Assembly (NCBI GenBank): GCA_023249405.1
Contig: JAHFCR010000006.1
Span: 1-64,000 of the forward strand
Length of the DNA: 64,000 bases
Direction: 5' to 3'
DNA from: Peptococcaceae bacterium
GTDB lineage: Bacteria > Bacillota > DSM-12270 > Thermacetogeniales > Thermacetogeniaceae
In this document: in pieces, positions 32,109 through 41,430 of the stretch
Numbering within the stretch: position 1 is the first letter of the stretch
Layout of the letters: each line of letters starts with the position of its first letter
Position numbers and translations under genes: made by a program
Notes under the pieces: model-generated
Databases searched by the model: none
Told to the model about the DNA's origin: nothing
Seen by the model: the letters and a program-made list of their open reading frames with translations, nothing else

Positions 32109-34292
32109 CTAGCTGCCAGTAAGGAATTTGGCAATACCACGGGCGATAGCCGAGGCCGCCTGCTGTTGGAAGCTTGCGTCCGCCAGCAGCTTCTCCTCTG
32201 CCGGGTTGCTGATAAAAGCCACCTCTATCAGCGCGGCGGGCATCAGTGTGCATCTCAGCACCTCGAAGTTGTCTTCAAACACACCGCGGTCGTGCAGGCC
32301 CAGAGAGGCGGAGGCCTCATTTTGCAAGTCCCGGGCCAGGGAGAGGCGCTGACCCCGCTGTTGGCTCAAAGCAGTACCCGCGGGGGCGTATGTATAGGTT
32401 CCAGTCCCTCCGATAGTCCGATTAGGGGTAGCGTCCGCATGAATGCAGACAAAAACGTCTGCGTTGATATTGTTGGCGACAGCGGCCCGCTGGTACAGGT
32501 CGACATAGGAATCGTCACTGCGGGCCAGGGTGACAGCGGCACCCTGCTGCCGGAGAATATCCGCCGCCTTTAAAGTGATTGCCAGGTTGACATCCTTTTC
32601 CCTCACACCGTGAGGACCGATCGCCCCAGCGTCTTCTCCCCCATGACCGGCGTCGAGCACGACTTTTTTGCCCGCAAGGGTGATCTGAGGCGCCGGAGCG
32701 TCACCGGCTGACTTCTTTCCCAGCCGCAGAACGATCTGGCAGCCCCCAGAGCTGGTGTCGGAGGTGGCAGAGATATCCAGGGTGCCTTCCGCCGTCAGCC
32801 TGACCACGCCTGGCTGATATTGGATAAGTTTTATGCCTTTAACCCCCAAGAGATCAGCCTTCTGTTCCCATGCCTGCAGCGGGGAGGCAAGGGTGAAACC
32901 GGTAAAATCAAAAGCTATCCGGGGTGTTGGGTCATCCAGATTGGTGACCTGATAAGAAAGAGGCGCTGTTCCCCACATGTTGATCGCCAGAAAATCGGTT
33001 ATAGACCCCGCCTGGATTTTGTATATCTGAGGCGGTAGCGTAACCAGCAACTCTCCAGAGTTTCCCAAGACTGCGCTATAGACAAGTGGCGCAGGCGACG
33101 ACTGAAAAAAGATATCGACCTCCGCGGTTCCGGCTGCTGCCCCTGGAAAACGGGTGACGATCTTGTCCAGGCCACCTACTCCGGGATCAATTTCTAGTGG
33201 CGTTCGTACGCTGGTGATGCCCGGCACGGTTACTACCAGACGTTGCGGGCCGGTCCCATCCGTCCACTGGCATTTCCCACTCGCCCCCTGGATATCGATG
33301 GTGGTCCCTGTACCACTCTGCTTGACCTGCACATCAAGTACCCCCTGGCTGCCACCGCCCGGTTCTGCCGGTGGGCTTGGCGGAGCCGGCGGTGGCGCCG
33401 GGTTTGCCGGGAGTACCGGACTTGAAGGCGGCGCCGGTTGATAGGCCTGAACGCACGATGCGGCAATCCAGGCGTTTGCTCCCTGGTAAGCGATCTGGTA
33501 CCACCCGTCACCACTTTTTGCTTTTGCCTGGAGGATGTCTCCCTGATGCGCCTGTCCTAGCTTGGGTTCACCTGTACCTGGTCCCGAGCGCACGTTGACA
33601 ATAGCATCAACTACCTGCAATTGCACGGATACCGGGACAATCGACTGCAAAACCAGGGCGTTGTTGATCATCACCACCGCTTCGGCACGACTGATGACTT
33701 TTTTGGGCTGGAAAGAACCGTTAGGATAGCCGGACATTATCCCCCTGGCCACCAACTCGGCTACAGAAGATTCGGCCCAGCTGTCAATCCGGCCGGCATC
33801 GGAAAAACCTGTACTGCCTCCCCCGTCCAGCTTCAATAATTTGGCCAGCAGGCAGGCAGCCTCCTGGCGTGTAACGGCCTGTTGCGGCCTGAAGGTTCCG
33901 TCCGGATAGCCGCTCGCAAAACCGGCTGCAAGGGCGGACTGCAGGTCCTTGGCAAACCAGTCCTTGTTGTGCACATCCTTAAAAGACTGCTGATCCTGGG
34001 TGACCGGGACCTGGAAAGCACCATCCGCCATGGCAATGAATTCAGACCTGGTTACCCCGGCGTCCGGTTTAAACCTGCCGTCAGGGTAACCCATCACGTA
34101 ACCAGCGGAGACTGCCTTCCCAATCTCGGCGGCAGCCCAATGCTGCCCAACATCCTTTAAGCCGCCCGCAAAAGCCGCACTGCCGGAAAATATGGACGCC
34201 AGGCCCCACAAGAGGAGAGCAACAAGGGTGGCCGGCGCCACAATCTTTGCCGGTAAGCTACAAACAACCTGCCTATATTTATAAGTTGTCAT
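32109..34292 (-). CDS. N-acetylmuramoyl-L-alanine amidase with SLH, SH3b and AMIN regions
   Basis: A 727-residue exported wall hydrolase. Domains in order: signal peptide (~1-42), three SLH repeats (~45-215; motifs MGYPDGRFKPDAGVTRSEF, SGYPDGTFRPQQAVTRQEA, SGYPNGSFQPKKVISRAEA), an SH3b domain (VNVRSGPGTGEPKLGQAHQG), a Pro-rich linker, AMIN-like beta regions (~325-520) and an Amidase_3 domain (~540-725). The zinc ligands are in VVLDAGHGGEDAGA, VREKDVNLAI and FVCIHADA, with the catalytic Glu in ALIEVAFIS. It cuts the MurNAc-L-Ala bond, anchored by its SLH domains. ATG 34292 has a GGTGAT-type RBS; ATG 34304 is the alternative. Confidence 0.92.
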   Translation of the reverse strand: MTTYKYRQVVCSLPAKIVAPATLVALLLWGLASIFSGSAAFAGGLKDVGQHWAAAEIGKAVSAGYVMGYPDGRFKPDAGVTRSEFIAMADGAFQVPVTQDQQSFKDVHNKDWFAKDLQSALAAGFASGYPDGTFRPQQAVTRQEAACLLAKLLKLDGGGSTGFSDAGRIDSWAESSVAELVARGIMSGYPNGSFQPKKVISRAEAVVMINNALVLQSIVPVSVQLQVVDAIVNVRSGPGTGEPKLGQAHQGDILQAKAKSGDGWYQIAYQGANAWIAASCVQAYQPAPPSSPVLPANPAPPPAPPSPPAEPGGGSQGVLDVQVKQSGTGTTIDIQGASGKCQWTDGTGPQRLVVTVPGITSVRTPLEIDPGVGGLDKIVTRFPGAAAGTAEVDIFFQSSPAPLVYSAVLGNSGELLVTLPPQIYKIQAGSITDFLAINMWGTAPLSYQVTNLDDPTPRIAFDFTGFTLASPLQAWEQKADLLGVKGIKLIQYQPGVVRLTAEGTLDISATSDTSSGGCQIVLRLGKKSAGDAPAPQITLAGKKVVLDAGHGGEDAGAIGPHGVREKDVNLAITLKAADILRQQGAAVTLARSDDSYVDLYQRAAVANNINADVFVCIHADATPNRTIGGTGTYTYAPAGTALSQQRGQRLSLARDLQNEASASLGLHDRGVFEDNFEVLRCTLMPAALIEVAFISNPAEEKLLADASFQQQAASAIARGIAKFLTGS

Positions 34293-34330
34293 TATAATCA
34301 CCATCTAAGTTTTGCTAATTTTTAGATCCT

Positions 34331-34350
34331 GATGATCATTTCGACATCAA
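34331..34350 (-). promoter_or_regulatory. Spo0A-type box upstream of SLH amidase
   Basis: Plus-strand GATGATCATTTCGACATCAA contains TGTCGAAA on the minus strand (34339-34346), about 47 bp before the start. It closely matches the sequence upstream of the NlpC/P60 gene, suggesting shared control. The rest of the gap to 34683 holds the MarR operator and nothing else recognised. Confidence 0.6.
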
Positions 34351-34590
34351 CTGACAATTACCTACCACGTCTTAAAGGTATTATCTGGTTATCCACTTTA
34401 AACCAGTATTAGGGATAACCGCTGCCATCCCCATTCTCACGCACGGCCAGGAGAATATGCCAGCCTAGAGAAGCATCCTAAAAACCACTTTCTATACTTG
34501 CCGAAGAACATTGCCGGCACTACGGAAGATCCAAGCGTTCGACACATATGCCTTTAATTGTATCGCTAAATTCTATCGGATAAATAAATT

Positions 34591-34612
34591 ATAGTAAACT
34601 ACTATTTACTAT
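34591..34612 (+). promoter_or_regulatory. Inverted repeat, probable MarR operator
   Basis: ATAGTAAA-CTACTA-TTTACTAT is a perfect 8-bp inverted repeat with a 6-bp spacer, 72 bp before the MarR gene, in an AT-rich promoter region. Confidence 0.65.
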
Positions 34613-34683
34613 TAGTGCTCATACGCATATACTATATATTGTTGTTCATTTCCAAATCACAATACTGATGCACAGGTGTTGAG

Positions 34684-35121
34684 ATGAGTAAACTGGACCA
34701 TGTAGCCAACGACTTCCTCACCTTGTTCGGGGTTATACACGGGAAGTTCTTAAGGCCGAGCGAGAAGATCACCCGCCCGATGCTTGGTCCTGCCCAATTT
34801 CACGCCCTGTCGATCCTGTGCCGCAAGGGCCCCCTGCCCATTTCCGAGTTGGCGGATGAACTGAAAATATCCAAGCAACAGTCTACCCCCCTGATCTGCA
34901 AGCTGATTGGCAGCGGTCTAGCTGCTAAAAAAGTGGACGGACATGACCGGCGAATCGTGCACATTGAAATCACTGAGACCGGAAGAGGAATGTTTAAAAT
35001 GCTATGGTTGGAAGTAAAGCAGGCTCTCGCAGCTAAGCTCGAGGCGCTGCCGGAGACGGAACTGGAGGAACTGGACCAGCTGATGAAGAGAATTTGCGAG
35101 ATCCTGCAAGGCATAAAGTAA
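34684..35121 (+). CDS. MarR-family regulator of the efflux operon
   Basis: A 145-residue winged-helix protein. It has the MarR features FHALSILCRKGPLPISELAD, the recognition helix region ISKQQSTPLICKLIGSG and the wing KKVDGHDRRIVHIEITETG. MarR proteins usually repress drug-efflux operons and release DNA on binding phenolic or aromatic ligands. It heads a plus-strand cluster of two adaptor genes and two ABC genes and has a strong inverted repeat in its promoter, so local autoregulation is likely. Confidence 0.9.
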   Translation: MSKLDHVANDFLTLFGVIHGKFLRPSEKITRPMLGPAQFHALSILCRKGPLPISELADELKISKQQSTPLICKLIGSGLAAKKVDGHDRRIVHIEITETGRGMFKMLWLEVKQALAAKLEALPETELEELDQLMKRICEILQGIK

Positions 35122-35208
35122 GATATGGGGACAGTAAGATTTGGCAGCGGGCCAAAATCAGACCGGGGCATAGAGACTCTAGAAATTTCTTGAAGGTGGT
35201 TGATGGTT

Positions 35209-35907
35209 ATGAAAAGATTTAAAATGGCATTGCTGATATTAGGAGTACTTGTAGTCGTCGGTGGATTGCTCGGGATTGCCTACTACGTGTATGAGAGCAG
35301 CAACTTCTTCTCTACCCAGAACGCACAGGTGGCTGCCGACACGATCACCCTGACGCCCGAGGTCACCGGCAAGTTGAAGAACTGGAACGTCAAGGAGGGA
35401 GATTTCGTAAAAGCCGGACAGACCATCGGAGTGCAGGATGTCAGCACGCTGGTCACCAGCACTGCGCTCAGCCCCCAGGGGCTGTCAGACTCGGCGGATT
35501 CCATCATCGCCAAGGCGAATATCAAGTCCCCGATCGACGGCAAGGTAGTGGAGTCCGATGTCATCGCCGGCCAGGTGATCTCGCCCGGCATGGAGATCGC
35601 CATCGTCTCCGATACATCGCACATCTATATCAAGGCCAACATCGAGGAGACCTCTATCTTGAAAATCAGACCGGGCCAGGCGGTCGATATCGGGATCGAC
35701 GCCTACCCGCACAGGACCTTCAAGGGTTACGTCGAAAGTATCGGCCAGGCCACCCAGACAGCCTTCAGTTCCATGCCCAATCTGAACACCAGCGGGACCT
35801 ATTCCAAGGTCACGCAGTTGATCCCTGTCAAGATCGACATCACAGGCGCTGACAACCTGGCGCTGATGCTCGGGATGAATACCACGGTCAAGATTCACAT
35901 CAAATAA
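35209..35907 (+). CDS. HlyD-family adaptor, short form, membrane anchored
   Basis: A 232-residue protein with an N-terminal membrane helix (MALLILGVLVVVGGLLGIAY). A split lipoyl domain follows (LKNWNVKEGDFVKAGQTIG, and later IKSPIDGKVVESDVIAGQVI), then a beta-barrel domain (IRPGQAVDIGIDAYP). The two lipoyl halves are separated by only ~30 residues, so the long coiled-coil hairpin of EmrA/AcrA is missing. ATG 35209 is best spaced from AAGGTGG. In Gram-positives such adaptors assist ABC exporters. The stop overlaps the next ATG (TAATG). Confidence 0.87.
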   Translation: MKRFKMALLILGVLVVVGGLLGIAYYVYESSNFFSTQNAQVAADTITLTPEVTGKLKNWNVKEGDFVKAGQTIGVQDVSTLVTSTALSPQGLSDSADSIIAKANIKSPIDGKVVESDVIAGQVISPGMEIAIVSDTSHIYIKANIEETSILKIRPGQAVDIGIDAYPHRTFKGYVESIGQATQTAFSSMPNLNTSGTYSKVTQLIPVKIDITGADNLALMLGMNTTVKIHIK

Positions 35908-37082
35908 TGAAATGGGGTTTCCGCATGCACAAGCAAATCCAAGCGTCTCTGGCAGCTCTGGCGATACTATTGCTGGCGATCATCATCTCCGGGTGCGCCA
36001 GTCGCAGCGTTGTGGCAGTGACGACAGCAACGGCAGCCAAGCAGGAGTTATCGACAACGCTCGATTTCAGCGGCGTCCTGTTGCCAGCCCAGTCAACCGA
36101 TATCGCCAGCCAGATCTCCGGCCAGGTAGCCAGTCTGGGCTTTCAGGCCGGCAGCGCTGTCAAGGCAGGGGATATCTTGATGACATTGGATACGGCAACG
36201 TTGAGCGCCCAACTGGCACAGGCAGAGGCCGGCCTGCAGTCTGCCGAAGCAGCAGCGGAAGCAGTCAAAAGCCAGACCTCTGTCGCCAAGATCACTCTGG
36301 ATGCGGCGCAGAAATCTTATGATCGGACCAAATCCCTCTTCGATTCGGGCGCTGTATCCCAGAGCCAGTTGGATGATGCCAAAGACAAGCTGGATACTGC
36401 TACCGCGCAGTACGATAGCGCTGCCGGCCCGGCCCAGGATCAGGCTCAGGCGGCCGTCAGCACCGCTCAGGCCAACGTCAGGAATCTCAACGTGCAACTT
36501 AGCCATGCCACCATCAAGAGCCCCCTGGACGGGGTCCTCACCAGCCAGAATGTCAGTGCCGGCGAGGTGGTCTCTCCGGGAGTGGCGGTGATATCGGTCG
36601 TGGACGCCTCCAGCCTGAAACTGAAAAGCACTGTGTCCCAGGACGTCCTGCCACTGCTGGCGAACGGCCAGGGTATGGATGTGACGATCGACAGCTTCCC
36701 CGGCAGCAGCTTCAAGGGCGCTATCTCTCGCATCGGTCCCATCGCCGTCAGCACGGGCGAGATGTTTCCGATCGAAGTCACGATCAAGAACGACGGCAAG
36801 CTGATGGCCGGGCTATCTGCTCACGCCTCCATCAATGTTCAGACAGATGGGATCGTCGTTCCCTCATCGGCAGTCGTGCAGAACAACGGCGCCGGCTACG
36901 TATTCGTGGTCAAGGATGGTCTGGCCTCCAAACGCCTGGTGAGCATCGGGCTCAAGAGCGATAAAGGCGCTCTGATCACGAAGGGCCTCGCTGCCGGTGA
37001 ACGGGTTGCCATCACCAATATCAATGCTCTCACAGACAACATGCCTGTTCAGGATTCAGGCGCCAGTAGCCAGGAGTCATAA
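35907..37082 (+). CDS. HlyD/AcrA-type adaptor lipoprotein with coiled coil
   Basis: A 391-residue protein. The signal peptide ends in a lipobox (IIISGCASRS, Cys ~31 from the first ATG), so it is probably lipid-anchored. A lipoyl domain flanks an alpha-hairpin (~90-195: LAQAEAGLQSAEAAAEAVKS, SQLDDAKDKLDTATAQYDSA), then come a beta-barrel and a membrane-proximal domain (QTDGIVVPSSAVVQNNGAGY). It resembles MacA/YknX. The start may be ATG 35907 (overlapping the previous stop) or ATG 35925 with GGGG upstream. Two different adaptors in one operon is unusual. Confidence 0.9.
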   Translation: MKWGFRMHKQIQASLAALAILLLAIIISGCASRSVVAVTTATAAKQELSTTLDFSGVLLPAQSTDIASQISGQVASLGFQAGSAVKAGDILMTLDTATLSAQLAQAEAGLQSAEAAAEAVKSQTSVAKITLDAAQKSYDRTKSLFDSGAVSQSQLDDAKDKLDTATAQYDSAAGPAQDQAQAAVSTAQANVRNLNVQLSHATIKSPLDGVLTSQNVSAGEVVSPGVAVISVVDASSLKLKSTVSQDVLPLLANGQGMDVTIDSFPGSSFKGAISRIGPIAVSTGEMFPIEVTIKNDGKLMAGLSAHASINVQTDGIVVPSSAVVQNNGAGYVFVVKDGLASKRLVSIGLKSDKGALITKGLAAGERVAITNINALTDNMPVQDSGASSQES

Positions 37083-37199
37083 TGAGAAGACCGGCAAAAC
37101 ATTCGAAGACTTGAATATGGTGATATTTCCGAAGCAATTTTTCTTTTACAAGAGGTTACAAGTTACTGGAAGCATATTCTCGTGGCATTCAGGATCATA

Positions 37200-37227
37200 A
37201 CTCCTGAATACTGACTCCTGAATGCTG
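37200..37227 (+). repeat. 14-bp tandem repeat ACTCCTGAATRCTG
   Basis: ACTCCTGAATACTG is followed directly by ACTCCTGAATGCTG, 28 bp before the ABC gene start, in the 173-bp gap inside the efflux operon. It could be a remnant of a longer repeat array or a regulatory site. No terminator is evident in the gap. Confidence 0.6.
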
Positions 37228-37255
37228 AGTACTCGGGTATTGGAGCTAACAGTCA

Positions 37256-38986
37256 ATGTTGAGATTATTCCGGTTTTTAAGGCCGTACGCCTGGGACCTG
37301 TTCTGGGTGGTGGCGTTTCTCTTTGGCCAGGCCATAGCTAGCTTATATCTTCCCACGCTGATGTCGGATATCGTCAACAACGGCATGATCAGTGGCGATA
37401 CCGGCTACATCGTGAAGTACGGACTGTACATGCTGATCGTCGCCCTCGGAAGCACCCTCTGCTCCGTTGTCGCCAGCTACCTGGCGTCGATCGTCGGTGT
37501 CGGCTTCGGACGGGACACCCGTGCCCGGGTTTTTGACCACGTGGAGAATTATTCCCTGCACGAGTTCGACCGTATCGGGACCGCCTCCCTGATCACCAGG
37601 ACCACCAACGATATCACGCAGGTGCAGACAGTGCTGGTCATGGGCCTGCGCTTCATGGTCTTTTCCCCGATCATGTGCATCGGGGGTATTATCATGGCCA
37701 TATCCAAGGACCGGCACCTGACCATGGTGCTGCTGACAATCCTGCCGTTTATGATTCTGTTCATGGGGATCGTCGCCAAGATGATCGTCCCCCTGTTCCA
37801 GTCAATGCAGGCCAAGCTGGATAAGGTCAACCTGGTGCTGCGTGAGAACCTGACCGGCATCAGGGTGATCCGGGCCTTTAACCGGCAGCGCAGCGAGAAC
37901 GCGCGCTTCGATGCGGCCAACCGCGATCTGACCGGGGTATCGATCAGGGTCAACCAGATCATGGCAATGATGCAGCCGATCATGATGCTGATCATGAACT
38001 GCGCCACCATCGCCATCATCTGGTTCGGAGGCGTGCTCGTCGGCCAGAATGCGATGCAGATCGGCGACATGATGGCGTTTCTGCAGTATGCCATGCTGAT
38101 CATGTTTTCCATCATCATGGTGACCATCATGTTCATCATGATCCCCAGGGCACAGGCCTCAGCCCTGCGCATCAACGAGGTGCTGGACCTGGCGCCGGAG
38201 ATCGTCGACCCGGTGGCCGCCCGCCAGCCCGGTGACCAGCAAGGCCGGGTGGAGTTCCAGGATGTCACCTTCAGCTATCCGGGCGCCGAAATGCCCGCCA
38301 TCAGCCACATAGCTTTTACTGCCGGCCCCGGTGAGGTGACTGCTATCATCGGCGGCACCGGGTCGGGCAAGTCTAGCCTGATCAACCTGATCCCCAGGTT
38401 CTACGATGTCGACAGCGGGCGTGTCCTGATCGACGGTGTGGATGTCCGGGAGATGACCATGCACGACCTCCGGTCACGGATCGGGTTCGTACCGCAGACC
38501 CCGGTGCTGTTCAGCGGGACGATCGCCGAGAATATCCGCTACGGCAAGGCCGAGGCTACCGACGAGGAGGTCGTTCATGCCGCCGAGGTCGCCCAGGCCA
38601 GCGAGTTCATCACCACCATGCCTGACGGATACGGCTCTATGGTTTCACAGGGCGGCACCAACCTGTCCGGCGGCCAGAAGCAGCGGCTGTCCATCGCCCG
38701 CGCCCTGGTCAGGGAGCCCGGGATCTATATTCTGGACGATACCTTCTCCGCTCTCGATTTCAAGACCGATGCCCGGCTGCGGGCGCGGCTCAAACAGGAG
38801 ACCACCGCTTCCACCGTGATCATCGTTGCCCAGCGGGTGAGCACGGTTATGGATGCCGACCGGATCATCGTGTTGGACAATGGCCAGATCGTGGGCATGG
38901 GCAAACACAGGGAACTCCTGTCCACCTGTCAGGTGTACCGGGAGATCGTGTCCTCACAGCTATCGGAAGAGGAGATCGCAGGATGA
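37256..38986 (+). CDS. ABC exporter half-transporter, degenerate-site subunit (pair 2)
   Basis: A 576-residue protein with six membrane helices (~1-315) and a nucleotide-binding domain with GGTGSGKSS, signature LSGGQKQRLSIARAL and Walker B IYILDDTFSALD, in which Asp replaces the catalytic Glu, as in the first subunit of the pair at 22 kb. Its methionine-rich helices (IMAMMQPIMMLIM) are notable. GGAG lies upstream of the ATG. The stop overlaps the next start by 4 bp (ATGA). Confidence 0.93.
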   Translation: MLRLFRFLRPYAWDLFWVVAFLFGQAIASLYLPTLMSDIVNNGMISGDTGYIVKYGLYMLIVALGSTLCSVVASYLASIVGVGFGRDTRARVFDHVENYSLHEFDRIGTASLITRTTNDITQVQTVLVMGLRFMVFSPIMCIGGIIMAISKDRHLTMVLLTILPFMILFMGIVAKMIVPLFQSMQAKLDKVNLVLRENLTGIRVIRAFNRQRSENARFDAANRDLTGVSIRVNQIMAMMQPIMMLIMNCATIAIIWFGGVLVGQNAMQIGDMMAFLQYAMLIMFSIIMVTIMFIMIPRAQASALRINEVLDLAPEIVDPVAARQPGDQQGRVEFQDVTFSYPGAEMPAISHIAFTAGPGEVTAIIGGTGSGKSSLINLIPRFYDVDSGRVLIDGVDVREMTMHDLRSRIGFVPQTPVLFSGTIAENIRYGKAEATDEEVVHAAEVAQASEFITTMPDGYGSMVSQGGTNLSGGQKQRLSIARALVREPGIYILDDTFSALDFKTDARLRARLKQETTASTVIIVAQRVSTVMDADRIIVLDNGQIVGMGKHRELLSTCQVYREIVSSQLSEEEIAG

Positions 38987-40944
38987 GTGAACAGGGTTCA
39001 CAGAAACAGCAGAAATCCGATCGGCCACAGGGCCCAGGCGGCTTTGGCCGCGGCCCCGCCATGGGCATGCCGGTGGAAAAGCCCAAGGATTTCTCCGGAA
39101 CGCTCAGGAGACTGGTTAACTACCTCAGGCCCGAGCGAGTACGCATCTTCGCCGTGTTCTTCCTGGCCATCGCCAGCACGGCCTTTTCGGTCGTCGGCCC
39201 CAAGATCATGGGGAAAGCCACTACCAAGCTGGGCGAGGGTATCCTGGCCAGGATCTATTATTATCTGCAGTTAAGCACGGCGATCCAGAAGAAGATGCCG
39301 GCGGGAACAATCGACAAGCTGAGGCACCAGCCGATTCTGATGTTCGATTTCGGCTATATCTGGCGGATCCTGCTGCTGCTGGTGGCGCTCTATCTGGTCA
39401 GCGCACTGTGCATGTACGTCATGGGCTACATCATGTCCAGCGTCTCCCAGTATACTGTCTACCGGATGCGCAACGATGTCAAGGAGAAGCTCGACAGCCT
39501 CCCGCTCAAGTACTTCGACCAGCACACCTATGGCGAGATTCTGAGCCGCGTCACCAACGACATGGACAACATCGCCACCACGCTGCAACAGAGCCTGACC
39601 CAGCTGATCACCTCCCTGGTAACCGTGATCGGCATCCTGATCATGATGCTGACGATCAGCCCTGTGATGACCCTGATCGCCCTGGTGACCATACCGGCCA
39701 GCGGCCTGATCACCGCCTTCATCGCCAAGAATTCGCAGAAGTTTTTTGCCGATCAGCAGAAATATATCGGAGAGTTGAACGGCCATGTGGAGGAGATGTA
39801 TGGCGGGCACAAGATCGTCAAGGCCTTCGGGCATGAGGAGGACTCCATCGCCAAGTTCCGGGAGATCAACACCAGGCTCTACGGCGTCGGCTGGAAGGCC
39901 CAGTTCATGTCCGGCATCATCTTCCCGGCCCTGAATCTGGTGAGCAACATCGGATACGTCCTGGTCTGTGTCGTCGGCGGCCTGCTGGTGGCCAAGCGGG
40001 TGATCGAGATCGGCGACATCCAGGCCTTCATCCAGTATAACCAGCAGTTCACCCAGCCGATCCTGCAGGTGGCCAACATCGCCAATATCCTGCAATCGAC
40101 GATCGCCTCCGCCGAGCGAGTCTTCGAGGTTCTGGACGAGCCCGAGGCAGTCTCCGACCGGGAGGATGCGCAGGTGCTCTCCCTACCGAAGGGCCGGGTG
40201 CGGTTCGAGCACGTCCGGTTCGGATACGAGGATGACGCCCCGCTAATGGAGGACATGAGCATCGACGTACAGGAGGGCGAGACGATCGCCATCGTCGGGC
40301 CGACCGGAGCAGGCAAGACCACCCTAGTCAACCTGATCATGCGCTTTTATGAGGTGCAGGGCGGCCGAATCACCGTCGACGGAGTGGACGTCAGGGAGAT
40401 GAGACGCGGCGACTTGCGCCTCCTGTTCGGTATGGTGCTGCAGGATACCTGGCTCTTCAACGGCACCATCAGGGACAACATCGCCTACGGGCGGGAGGGG
40501 GCCACCGAGGAGGAGATCGTTGAGGCTGCCAAGGCTGCCTATGCCGATCGCTTCATCCGGACACTTCCTGAAGGTTACGACACCGTGTTGAACGAGGAGG
40601 CCTCCAATATCTCGCAGGGGCAGAAGCAGTTGCTGACCATCGCCCGGGCGGTGCTTGCCGACCCGCCGATGTTGATCCTCGACGAGGCCACCAGCAACGT
40701 GGACACCAGGACTGAGGTGCTGATCCAGAAAGCGATGGCCAACCTGATGCAGGGCCGGACCAGTTTCGTGATCGCCCACCGGCTGTCTACCATCCGGGAT
40801 GCGCAGCTGATCCTGGTGATGAATCATGGAGCGATCATTGAACAGGGCACCCACAAGGAACTGCTGGCGAAGGGCGGATTCTATGCCGATCTCTACAACA
40901 GCCAGTTCATGGGCGCCAACCTCGGCGACCAGGCCGTGTCGTGA
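38983..40944 (+). CDS. ABC exporter half-transporter, consensus-site subunit (pair 2)
   Basis: A 653-residue protein. After a polar N-terminal extension (~1-40) come six membrane helices with an enlarged first extracellular loop (~85-125, including AIQKKMPAGTIDKLRHQP). The nucleotide-binding domain has GPTGAGKTT, signature ISQGQKQLLTIARA and Walker B MLILDEATSNVD with the catalytic Glu. It pairs with the preceding subunit as an asymmetric exporter, and with the HlyD-like adaptors may form a larger export machine. The operon ends at the terminator at 41074. Confidence 0.93.
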   Translation: MSEQGSQKQQKSDRPQGPGGFGRGPAMGMPVEKPKDFSGTLRRLVNYLRPERVRIFAVFFLAIASTAFSVVGPKIMGKATTKLGEGILARIYYYLQLSTAIQKKMPAGTIDKLRHQPILMFDFGYIWRILLLLVALYLVSALCMYVMGYIMSSVSQYTVYRMRNDVKEKLDSLPLKYFDQHTYGEILSRVTNDMDNIATTLQQSLTQLITSLVTVIGILIMMLTISPVMTLIALVTIPASGLITAFIAKNSQKFFADQQKYIGELNGHVEEMYGGHKIVKAFGHEEDSIAKFREINTRLYGVGWKAQFMSGIIFPALNLVSNIGYVLVCVVGGLLVAKRVIEIGDIQAFIQYNQQFTQPILQVANIANILQSTIASAERVFEVLDEPEAVSDREDAQVLSLPKGRVRFEHVRFGYEDDAPLMEDMSIDVQEGETIAIVGPTGAGKTTLVNLIMRFYEVQGGRITVDGVDVREMRRGDLRLLFGMVLQDTWLFNGTIRDNIAYGREGATEEEIVEAAKAAYADRFIRTLPEGYDTVLNEEASNISQGQKQLLTIARAVLADPPMLILDEATSNVDTRTEVLIQKAMANLMQGRTSFVIAHRLSTIRDAQLILVMNHGAIIEQGTHKELLAKGGFYADLYNSQFMGANLGDQAVS

Positions 40945-41073
40945 ATATTACCGTAGAATCAAAATGTATTTGTTTTTGACATAACCGCCATGCTACCGTT
41001 CACATCGTCAGCATCCTGATGGCCAGTCCCTTCCCCTTCAAATAATAAAATCCCCCTGTTTTCTAGAATGAAG

Positions 41074-41118
41074 AAGCTGCAACGTCCCAAGACGAGGGAA
41101 ACGTTGCAGCTTTTTATT
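41074..41118 (+). terminator. Terminator of the MarR-HlyD-ABC operon
   Basis: AAGCTGCAACGT (41074-41085) pairs with ACGTTGCAGCTT (41101-41112), followed by TTTATTATT. In the remaining 40945-41430 gap the only other item noted is a TTTGTCGAAT 0A-like box near 41163, which faces no gene start. Confidence 0.85.
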
Positions 41119-41430
41119 ATTCCGGGATTTGAGCGGCGCTGAATTGCCCGTTTTCCCTATTGTTTGTCGAATAAAGATGGCAAAACAGTACAGCCTTGTC
41201 CAGACATACGACTGTACTTTTAGGAAATATATGCAAATTTATGATCGGGCGTAGATCGTTTTAGATAGATATGCGCAGACCAAAATAATTTGAGGGAGTG
41301 CCCATTTTTTCCGTTGGCACAGGAGAGATGCGGCTCTATCCATGTGAATGCCTCAGCAGCCTCGGCGATCAGCCTGTATTCCTGCAAGCCCCGCTCCAGG
41401 GCAATCTAGGTCATTCATGCAGGTTGCCGG

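Noticed and set aside
41320-41345. TTGGCAC...TGC resembling a sigma-54 -24/-12 promoter
   Set aside because: The GG to GC spacing is 14 instead of 12, and it faces no gene.
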